A DNA stretch of 64,000 nucleotides from assembly GCA_017471175.1 (NCBI GenBank), contig JAFUVS010000008.1, forward strand, positions 32,477-96,476, read 5' to 3'. The stretch is from Paludibacteraceae bacterium. Lineage in GTDB: Bacteria; Bacteroidota; Bacteroidia; Bacteroidales; Paludibacteraceae. The notes beneath the pieces were generated by a model. It did not search any database. It worked only from the letters and a program-made list of their open reading frames with translations, and had not been told where the DNA came from. The first letter of the stretch is position 1, and the number at the start of each line of letters is the position of its first letter. A program made the translations under genes and the position numbers. Of the stretch, positions 7,501 through 13,429 are shown piece by piece.

Positions 7501-9483
7501 GGCTGTCGTAGCATTTGTATTGCTGCGTTTGCTATTCAGGTTTACTGTATAAGTGGGCGGAGTACCAACTGTTATATAGGCAGTTTTACCACTGAAATTC
7601 CCTTCTACCAACAAGAACGGATATGTTTGTCCCGTGACATCAACAAATGTAAAACTACCGGAAGTGATATTATAAGATTCGGTGGAAGATAGATATATCT
7701 TTGTGTATGTAGCTGCAGGCGATGTGGCATTTTTGATAATGCTTCCACGATCATTATACCCTACAGATGTGGCAGTTACAACATTACTATACGTTCCTGG
7801 ATACGGAATATGTAATTTCATTCCGGTCGGTCCATATTCCTTGTATCCACCTTGACTACCTTTTGTTTGCGTCGTTATAATATCGTACGCTAACGCAGGA
7901 TAACCCATCGCATTTGTCGTACTATAGTCCTTAATAAGGTTGATATGGCAAATTTGGTATTTTTTGCTATAGCCTGTTGATGCATATATGTTTCCGTTTT
8001 GTTTATTAGCACCATCTCGTGTCCACTCAAAGTGATACTCAAAGTCAGCGCGCGATTCCACAAATTCAGCGGTATAAGTTACGGCTGCTGTTGAAGCATT
8101 GACGGTAAAACTACGCGGGTTGGAGGAATTGCCATCGCTCCATTGCAGGAACTTATATCCGCTGTTGGCTGTAGCCGTCAAGGTAGCCGTTGCACCGTCA
8201 GCGTATGAGCCTCCACCTGTCACCGAACCGTATGCCACAGGGTCTGCTGCAACGTTAATCGTGCGCAGCAATGCAAAATTGGCAGTATATTCCCTATCTC
8301 CGGCGACATAAACCGTACGAGGGTTATCATTTCCTCCGTCAGCCCAACCCGTGAAAACATAGCCGGGATTAGCATTAGGAGTAAGGGTCACTTCAGTACC
8401 TGCTGCCTGACTTCCAGACGGACTGACTGTTACACTACCACCTGCCACAGGTGAAGCGACTGCCGTAATCGCACCGGCAGGAGCCTCTTCAAAGATGGCA
8501 GCAATGCTATAGTCTTTTGCGCCTACAGACAAACGATATGTGCCATCGCCATTATCAGTTATTTCACTTGAATTTGTACCCGTCCAACGGACAAAACGCC
8601 ATCCTGCTTTAGGTTGTGGTGTCAAAGTAAATACCGAAGTCTGATATACTTTGAATGAGTTACCCGATTGCTCAAGTATAGGTTCTTCGATATCTGCTTG
8701 GAAGTCATTTCCATCTTCAGAGCCATTATTTCCCCATGTAAAAGTAACTGTTCGTTTATCTGGTTCCGGTCCAAAATCTGACCACCATTGTGCACCATCT
8801 CCATCCAATTCTGTTCCGACTAAACCTATATAATTAGGTTTGGCAGCATGGTCAGGATTAATAACATATACTGAACCGCCATTTATTATATAGAGAAAAA
8901 AGACATATTTATAAGTACTATTATACCAATATACATATCCTCCATAAGTAGTGATGCTCTGGTCAGAAGTAGAAGCTGAACCTGTAAATTCTTTATGAGA
9001 GGTTTCTATATTGTACAACCCCGATGGCAGATAGTCGGTTGTGCCATCAGTATAAAGGTATAATTCACTTTTAGCCGTTCCATAATCCGTGCCCCAAGAT
9101 TGTTGCACTTGAATTGTTGTAGTTCCCTCAATGTGAAATTCGTGGTCATTCGTTTGCTCTACTGTCGTTTCTGCTAACGTAAACGCCTGTCCATCATCCT
9201 CTTGATTAGGGTAATTAGTGTAGTTAAAAGAAGGGAATGCTCTATGTATGGGTGCAACACTACGACGCGTTGTGGCACCATTGTCAGATTGAAACAACAA
9301 TTGTATCGATTTTGCATTAGCAATTGAGTTGTCTGCGATTTTTTCTTCCTGCTTATTCTTACTTACGATACTTGATTGCGCAGAAAGTCTCGTACTTTGA
9401 GTAATGCGCTGCACTTGTTGCGCCTGCGTTACCATGCTTGTGGAGAGCAAGATGCAACAGAAAATAGAGAAAAGCTTTTTCAT
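4600..9483 (-). CDS. Large secreted InlB B-repeat (Listeria-Bacteroides repeat) surface protein
   Basis: A 1627-residue exported protein. Residues 1-21 are a signal peptide (MKKLFSIFCC, ending VTQA). After a Ser/Thr-rich N-terminal region come two divergent InlB-type repeats at about 337-480 (GYVFTGWADGG, GYKFLQWSDG). A region of unknown fold follows to about 650. Then comes a run of at least seven Flg_new-type B-repeats, each with a core like GYTFDGYW or GYTFNGW ending in LYAKW or YTAQW, up to about 1430. A C-terminal domain with RWSTMCLPFSLD precedes a terminal module with GVLYIEREG and YDAQGKRIK that is shared with two other proteins in this window. B-repeat proteins are usually adhesins or surface proteins; the ligand is unknown. 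The tail suggests outer-membrane sorting, perhaps by type IX secretion, but this is inference. No clear promoter was found; a 73-nt repeat sits 34 nt upstream of the ATG. Confidence 0.85.
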   Translation of the reverse strand: MKKLFSIFCCILLSTSMVTQAQQVQRITQSTRLSAQSSIVSKNKQEEKIADNSIANAKSIQLLFQSDNGATTRRSVAPIHRAFPSFNYTNYPNQEDDGQAFTLAETTVEQTNDHEFHIEGTTTIQVQQSWGTDYGTAKSELYLYTDGTTDYLPSGLYNIETSHKEFTGSASTSDQSITTYGGYVYWYNSTYKYVFFLYIINGGSVYVINPDHAAKPNYIGLVGTELDGDGAQWWSDFGPEPDKRTVTFTWGNNGSEDGNDFQADIEEPILEQSGNSFKVYQTSVFTLTPQPKAGWRFVRWTGTNSSEITDNGDGTYRLSVGAKDYSIAAIFEEAPAGAITAVASPVAGGSVTVSPSGSQAAGTEVTLTPNANPGYVFTGWADGGNDNPRTVYVAGDREYTANFALLRTINVAADPVAYGSVTGGGSYADGATATLTATANSGYKFLQWSDGNSSNPRSFTVNASTAAVTYTAEFVESRADFEYHFEWTRDGANKQNGNIYASTGYSKKYQICHINLIKDYSTTNAMGYPALAYDIITTQTKGSQGGYKEYGPTGMKLHIPYPGTYSNVVTATSVGYNDRGSIIKNATSPAATYTKIYLSSTESYNITSGSFTFVDVTGQTYPFLLVEGNFSGKTAYITVGTPPTYTVNLNSKRSNTNATTAGTGAVTVTYTQSTNLTTPITVPTMTGYTFDGYWSNNGGSGTQVIDANGNFITNASGYINSYKEWIKTGGNITLYAKWTAKTYTVNLNNQEATTAGTASVTATYNAAMPSATMPTKAGYAFNGYYTSTNGGGTQYYTAAGASARNWNIDTNPSTLYAYWTQKTYTLSATTNPAGLGSVTFSKSAPYHYNDAVTLTAPAATGYTFSGWGGTNSSMMSGNVFTFSADAANNTAYAVTANYKANEYTITLNNQSATTGGTSSQTVDYRTALPDITVPTKTGNAFGGYFTETNGGGTMLIGTDGKWVKNISGYTDASGNLIHADNFELFAKWTELVTFTIASYSNGTVTVTPNDGSGAFTTGSRDLAVGIMVTLNFAAAEHYHISYVTLKGNQFTDGTAYTLKTGDGTVTLIADFLPDTYAITYNKGANGTGADIAAGEKTYNVNFTLSSSTFTRTGYTQTGWSTTEGGEKAYDLGETYTGNTALDLYPYWEINTYDITWKSEDGTSTLETDPTQAYGTATAYNGATIPTKTVTGYTYTFDGWTTEPNGAGTFYANGETPTVSGAATYYAHFTGTANTHTLTWVANGGTLTGGTAAGTTAYGTTLEAPTATREGYTFNGWSPSVPATMPDDDATYTAQWNRIEYTITYGGLNGETNTNPDTYTIESEDINLVAPGTRDGYIFAGWKDESDNTITQIAKGSTGNRTLTATWNVKSSNIELCENCNDAHYNTFKTNYNNEKVNVTYKRQFTAERWSTMCLPFSLDLATMIANKMYGCVYEFKYATGNANTNSGVNLYFSNAKKIEAGTCYIVNANDALAAKTSFVFSGVTIDLTKDNGVALDSEAAYDDLPGYISQGTIELVGTLRNGTLKGSATGNRYMGLKDNKIYYPNISQGSTIWAYRGIFRSSEILDKESMQKMRIIVDGEDRGELIIDEDGDILAPSDAQSRKFIENGVLYIEREGVIYDAQGKRIK

Positions 9484-9516
9484 AGTTGTAAGTTTTTAGG
9501 GTTAGTGTATTTTGAT

Positions 9517-9589
9517 TTGTTATGTATCACTGCTTTTTATAAGCGGGGGCTTTGTATCAACGATAGTATCGTTGATGCTATATTGACGG
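9517..9589. repeat. 73-nt dispersed repeat, copy 1
   Basis: About 90 percent identical over 73 nt to 11508-11580 and in the same orientation. Both begin TTGTTATGTATCACTGCT and end GATGCTATATTGACGG. Near the 3' end is a near-perfect palindrome, ATCAACGATA-G-TATCGTTGAT. The two copies bracket the DUF4143 ATPase gene. Confidence 0.85.
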
Positions 9590-9643
9590 ATACGTTATCT
9601 TTACTTTTTTCCGACGCTCGGAGGCGGAGGTGAATGCTTTTTT

Positions 9644-9664
9644 ATCACCGATTGAATCGGTGAT
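9644..9664. repeat. 21-nt perfect palindrome related to the 73-nt repeat
   Basis: ATCACCGATT-G-AATCGGTGAT has 10-bp arms and is followed by GATATAAAAACGG, which parallels the palindrome plus GCTATATTGACGG seen in the 73-nt repeats. It looks like a diverged, shortened third copy. Confidence 0.55.
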
Positions 9665-9873
9665 GATATAAAAACGGCAATTTCTTTTTCCTTTTTTGTC
9701 CGTTTAGGATGGTTATCTTATAAGTAAGGGTGCGTACCCGAGTGCCGCCGCTGCTCCTGTTCTGTTCCGTTTCAGATCTTCTTCAAACAGATGCTCAACG
9801 GACACAAAAACAAGCGGTAATATCGCTATATTCAAAGGTCAATTTGCGCATTTTAATGTGTTCGCGGCACGGT

Positions 9874-9949
9874 CAAAACTATTCTATTCTCTGCTACACG
9901 CCTACCGGCAACTACATTGTTAATGCATAGAAAATTGAGAATAGTTTTG
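9874..9949. repeat. Inverted repeat with 12-bp arms and 52-nt spacer
   Basis: CAAAACTATTCT (9874-9885) and AGAATAGTTTTG (9938-9949) are perfect complements. Neither arm adjoins a recognisable gene end. It may be a regulatory hairpin or the ends of a tiny insertion; function unknown. Confidence 0.5.
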
Positions 9950-10023
9950 TTTCATAGTAATTAGGTTTTAGAGGGTTAATTTATATTATTTTTCGGTTAG
10001 TTGTTTCTATATTTATTGAAATA

Positions 10024-10087
10024 GCACAAAAGGGTATAATGAAAATACACAAAAAAGTATAATAAAAATGCGCAAAAAAGCATAATC
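10024..10087. repeat. Three 23-nt iterons upstream of the DUF4143 ATPase promoter
   Basis: Units start at 10024, 10047 and 10070 with period 23 and consensus RCRCAAAARRGYATAAT plus an A-rich spacer; the third unit is partial. They end directly at the -33 element of the ATPase promoter, a position suited to an activator or repressor array. Confidence 0.65.
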
Positions 10088-10088
10088 G

Positions 10089-10120
10089 TTTGTATAATTC
10101 GTTTTATTGCAGTACTTTTG
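10089..10120 (+). promoter_or_regulatory. Promoter of the DUF4143 ATPase gene
   Basis: TTTG (10089-10092), 20 nt, TACTTTTG (10113-10120), with the ATG 22 nt after the -7 element. This shows that a start at the in-frame TTG at 10118 would lie inside the promoter. Confidence 0.8.
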
Positions 10121-10141
10121 CGGCGTCAAAACAATCAAACT

Positions 10142-11437
10142 ATGAACGATTCAAGTTATCTACCCCGCGTTGCCGATTCGGTATTAAGCGACAAGTTAGA
10201 GGCAATGGGGGCTGTACTCATCGAAGGTCCTAAATGGTGCGGCAAAACCACCACTGCTGAACAACAAGCAGCAAGCGTCATAAAAATGCAAGACACCGAA
10301 TACAAGGAGCAGTACTTGGCTACTGCTTTAACGCGTCCGTCGCAGTTATTAGTCGGTACACAACCGCGCTTAATTGACGAGTGGCAGGATGCGCCGATGC
10401 TATGGGATGCCGTTCGCGCTGCCGTGGACAAAGAGAAAGGTGCCGGACACTATATCCTTACGGGGTCTAATTCGGTGGACAGAAAACAACTGTCTCACTC
10501 CGGTACCGGTCGCATCGCTCGTATGCGAATGTTACCGATGAGTCTTTGGGAGTCGGGCGATTCCAACGGGCAAGTGTCGCTTTCCTACCTCTTTGACCAT
10601 CCTAATGAACCCGTCTTCGCGCAAACGGATGTTACTATACCGCAACTTATCTTTTTGGCTTGTCGAGGCGGATGGCCTGCGACCTTGTTCCTCAAAACCG
10701 ACAAAGCGCGAAGGCAAGTGGCACACGAGTACATAGAAAGCGTAGCAACAACCGATATGACTACCATTGACGGAGTAAAACGGAATCCTCAATTAGTCAA
10801 GCAGATACTGAAAAGTTACAGTCGTAACCTCTGTACACTCGCCAATCGTAAAAGCATCTGGCAAGATACTTTACCTGCCAATGAGAGTTTGTCCGTACTT
10901 ACTTTTGACAGTTATATCAATGCGCTCAAACAACTCTTCATCATTGATGAGATAGAGGCTTGGAATCCGGCTATCCGTTCGGCAACCGCCATCCGCAGTG
11001 CTTGGAAGCGCAATATCGTAGATCCTTCGCTTGCTATCGCAGCCCTCAATCTGACCCCCGATAGTTTTCAATACGACTTGAAGACATTCGGATTCATTTT
11101 TGAGTGTATGGCGATTCGTGACATTAAAGCCTATTCGCAAACTTTAGGCGGGCAAGTCGCTTATTATCACGATAGATACGACTTGGAAGCCGACATCGTT
11201 CTACACCTCAATAACGACAAATATGCACTGATAGAGTGCAAGTTAGGAAGTCGTGAGATAGATGAAGGAGCGAGCCACTTGCTAAAAATAGAACAACTTA
11301 TAGTCAAGCATAATCAGTCGCGACCACAAATGCCGATGCGTATGCCCGACTTGAAGATTATTCTTACGGGTGGTTCGATGGCTTATACACGGCAAGACGG
11401 CGTATATGTCATTCCGTTAGCGTGCCTTAAACCATAG
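10142..11437 (+). CDS. AAA ATPase with C-terminal DUF4143 domain
   Basis: A 431-residue protein of the widespread ATPase/DUF4143 family. The N-terminal AAA_14-type ATPase has Walker A GPKWCGKT (residues 29-36) and Walker B RLIDEWQD (about 76-83), followed by the conserved YILTGSNS and the RIARMRMLPMSLWE segment. The C-terminal half is DUF4143, with a YDLEADIVLHLNN/LIECKLG stretch (about 345-370) that resembles a PD-(D/E)xK-type fold core. The molecular function of the family is not established. The start was set at ATG 10142 because the upstream TTG overlaps the -7 box. The gene stands alone between two copies of a 73-nt repeat and has its own promoter with iterons, which suggests an independently acquired cassette. 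Confidence 0.88.
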   Translation: MNDSSYLPRVADSVLSDKLEAMGAVLIEGPKWCGKTTTAEQQAASVIKMQDTEYKEQYLATALTRPSQLLVGTQPRLIDEWQDAPMLWDAVRAAVDKEKGAGHYILTGSNSVDRKQLSHSGTGRIARMRMLPMSLWESGDSNGQVSLSYLFDHPNEPVFAQTDVTIPQLIFLACRGGWPATLFLKTDKARRQVAHEYIESVATTDMTTIDGVKRNPQLVKQILKSYSRNLCTLANRKSIWQDTLPANESLSVLTFDSYINALKQLFIIDEIEAWNPAIRSATAIRSAWKRNIVDPSLAIAALNLTPDSFQYDLKTFGFIFECMAIRDIKAYSQTLGGQVAYYHDRYDLEADIVLHLNNDKYALIECKLGSREIDEGASHLLKIEQLIVKHNQSRPQMPMRMPDLKIILTGGSMAYTRQDGVYVIPLACLKP

Positions 11438-11507
11438 TTTTTGTGCTATTTCAATACATCAAAGACCGTTTTTTTACCTGTGTGCTGCAGCGTATCCAAC
11501 GGCAGGT

Positions 11508-11580
11508 TTGTTATGTATCACTGCTCTTTTATAAGCGGTGCTTTAAATCAACGATAGCATCGTTGATGCTATATTGACGG
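11508..11580. repeat. 73-nt dispersed repeat, copy 2
   Basis: Direct copy of 9517-9589, lying 70 nt after the ATPase stop. Its palindrome is ATCAACGAT-AGC-ATCGTTGAT. Confidence 0.85.
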
Positions 11581-12073
11581 CGGCGGTTTTTATTATCTTG
11601 CGCTTGCCTTCTTTTAGGCGTTCTTTTGCTCGTGTGTTTTTAGTGGCGGAGCGGAACACTTATCTTGTGAATAATTGGCAATTTGGTTTTGCTTTTTGAT
11701 GCGGGCGAGACACCCCGCGTTCCAAGTGGTTTGAGCCAAAAATTTTTTTTCAAAAAAGGAACGATTTTTCGGAACTGCACGGCAAAAATAGAGCATCTTC
11801 TTCATTCTGCCAAATTTTTCGGCACTTTTTTGTCATTTTTACACTTTTCTATCCCATTTTTTGATTTTTCACAACTAAAAAGCACCATTTCGTATCACCG
11901 ACTGCATATCTATATGTATGCAGCCTACAGGTAATAATGTGCCGGCACATTTACACGCCATAACAAACTGAAAATTATGAGAATAGACATATAGAAATCA
12001 TAGATCTTCCATCGTTTTTCATTCCATTAAGGTATTTCTTAAAAATCGTTCCTTTTTCGGGACTGCTTTTTTT

Positions 12074-12220
12074 TGTGATTACGGGAGTTTTTTATGTGAT
12101 TATGGGATTTTTTATGTGATTACGGGAGTTTTTTTATGTGATTATGAGAGATTCTTTTGTGATTACGGGAGTTTCTTGTGTGATTATGAGAGGATCTTTT
12201 GCTTGATTACGGTGGCTTTA
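12074..12220. repeat. Imperfect 20-22-nt tandem array
   Basis: Six clear units start at 12074, 12095, 12115, 12137, 12158 and 12179, with a weaker seventh. Each begins TGTGATTAYGRGAG or close to it, followed by a T-rich stretch. The core TGTGATTA is also the core of the 11-nt arrays elsewhere in the window. Confidence 0.75.
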
Positions 12221-12288
12221 TGTTATTTGGAGGCGGATATTAAATTAAATCAGGCATTTAGATGCTGTAAATAAAGTTTATACAGCGG

Positions 12289-12332
12289 AATCACCTACTA
12301 ATCACATACTAATCACCTACTAATTACCTAAT
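12289..12332. repeat. 11-nt tandem array (four units), reverse orientation
   Basis: Units AATCACCTACT, AATCACATACT, AATCACCTACT, AATTACCTAAT. The reverse complement reads AGTAGGTGATT / AGTATGTGATT, the same unit as the array at 27169-27223. Confidence 0.8.
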
Positions 12333-12417
12333 GTGATCCCGATAAAGATATAGTGATAATAAAGTTTAGTTAGGGGGAAAGTAAGGTAGGGTTCGTTTTG
12401 TTTGATTCAGTTATGGT

Positions 12418-12448
12418 TTTGGTATGTCAATCGTTTCGTATATCTTTG
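12418..12448 (+). promoter_or_regulatory. Promoter of the methyltransferase-YfhO unit
   Basis: TTTG (12418-12421), 19 nt, TATCTTTG (12441-12448). The transcribed leader that follows consists of a tandem repeat. Confidence 0.75.
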
Positions 12449-12511
12449 CGGCGTGAAACCAATAGAATGTAGCGGCGTGAAACAATAGAATGTAGCGGCG
12501 TGAAACAGAAG
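12448..12511 (+). repeat. Tandem 23/24-nt repeat in the methyltransferase leader
   Basis: Units start at 12448, 12472 and 12495: GCGGCGTGAAAC(C)AATAGAATGTA twice, then a partial third copy. The first unit begins at the last base of the -7 element, so the whole array lies around the transcription start and in the leader. Confidence 0.8.
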
Positions 12512-12534
12512 AAAAGTTATTGAAGCCAAAAGAT

Positions 12535-13365
12535 ATGCAGGAACGACATCGAAACAGGCGGATGTATTTTGAGGAGCAGTCTTATACGACGGCTAAGTAT
12601 GTGATTCCTTTTATAGAGAAATGGAGCGGAAAGGTGGTACAAGCCAATACTGACGGTTCTATTGATAGCGCGGAATCTACTTTGCGGGTATTGGAGATCG
12701 GTTGCGGCGAAGGTGGTAATCTTAAGCCTTTCTTGGATAGGGGGTGCGAGTGTACGGGCGTGGACTTGAACGGTCCGCAGATTGAGCGTGCTCGGGAGTT
12801 CTTTGCGGGGCATCCATACGAGAGTCGTTTGACATTATTGCACGCTGATATTTACGATGTCAGTCCCGATGCGCATCAGTACGACATTATTATGCTTCGC
12901 GATGTGATAGAGCATATTCACAATCAAGAGCGGCTGATGCATATACTGCCGCAGTTCTTGAAGCCTCACGGAGTGATGTTCTTTGCTTTTCCGCCGTGGA
13001 TGATGCCGTTCGGCGGGCATCAGCAGATTTGCAGAAGTAAATTGAGCAAAGTGCCTTACTTTCATTTGCTGCCAAAGAGTTGGTACAGCGGGTTGTTGCA
13101 CGTTTGCGGTGAGACGGATAAGTGTGTGGACGACCTGTTGGAAATCAAGGAGACGGGTATAACGATTGAGCGATGGGAGCGGATACTGCGAAAGGAGCAG
13201 ATTCCAGTACTGAGGCGTGAACTTTACTTTATCAATCCCAATTATGAGGTGAAGTTCAAGTTACGTCCTATGCGTGCGTTGCCGTTATTGCGCAGTGTGC
13301 CTTATCTGCGCGACTTCTATGTGACGGCGGCATATTACTTGTTGGGTGATGTAAGCAATCGGTGA
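12535..13365 (+). CDS. Class I SAM-dependent methyltransferase
   Basis: A 276-residue methyltransferase. Motif I is VLEIGCGEG (residues 52-60), the acidic residue binding the SAM ribose is D77 in GVDLNG, and a post-motif IIMLRDVIEHI is visible. The C-terminal half contains FAFPPWMMPFGGHQQ and long basic segments. The fold matches Methyltransf_11/25 proteins found in polysaccharide and O-antigen loci; the acceptor cannot be told. The start was set at ATG 12535 because the in-frame TTG at 12520 is less likely. It is followed after 64 nt by the YfhO gene on the same strand, and the pair borders the capsule locus. Confidence 0.82.
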   Translation: MQERHRNRRMYFEEQSYTTAKYVIPFIEKWSGKVVQANTDGSIDSAESTLRVLEIGCGEGGNLKPFLDRGCECTGVDLNGPQIERAREFFAGHPYESRLTLLHADIYDVSPDAHQYDIIMLRDVIEHIHNQERLMHILPQFLKPHGVMFFAFPPWMMPFGGHQQICRSKLSKVPYFHLLPKSWYSGLLHVCGETDKCVDDLLEIKETGITIERWERILRKEQIPVLRRELYFINPNYEVKFKLRPMRALPLLRSVPYLRDFYVTAAYYLLGDVSNR

Positions 13366-13429
13366 GGATGACGCTCGGTGGCGGAAAAGAAAACGATATA
13401 TAATCAAAAGACTATAAAACAGATACGGA

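Larger units (their letters stand above)
9484..10141. other. Repeat-rich intergenic region between B-repeat protein and DUF4143 ATPase
   Basis: About 660 nt between divergent genes with no convincing coding region. It holds one 73-nt repeat, a separate 21-nt palindrome, a long-spaced inverted repeat, three 23-nt iterons and the promoter of the ATPase gene, each listed separately. Confidence 0.6.
11438..12534. other. Long non-coding region with tandem repeats
   Basis: About 1.1 kb, AT-rich, without a convincing gene. The short open frames at 11614-11805 (minus) and 11683-11934 (plus) have no start context and skewed composition. The region contains a 73-nt repeat, a small GC hairpin at about 11701-11718, a palindrome CTGCATA...TATGCAG near 11901-11922, a 20-22-nt tandem array, an 11-nt array and the promoter and repeated leader of the methyltransferase gene. 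Confidence 0.6.

Noticed and set aside
5335-7692. Long plus-strand open frames antisense to the B-repeat gene.
   Set aside because: They follow from the biased codon use of the repetitive minus-strand gene and show no recognisable protein.
9730-9930. A 66-codon plus-strand open frame ending in YTPTGNYIVNA, superficially like the shared C-terminal module.
   Set aside because: The upstream part has no domain or signal, the GxLYIxRDG core is not preserved and the frame lies across an inverted repeat. It is more likely chance.
11614-11934. Short open frames on both strands of the 1.1-kb non-coding island.
   Set aside because: No promoter, no start context, unusual composition (Lys/Phe runs from A/T tracts) and the two frames overlap on opposite strands. 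Treated as non-coding.
12074-12332. Possible CRISPR array.
   Set aside because: Units are contiguous without unique spacers of constant length, are shorter than CRISPR repeats, and no cas gene is present.
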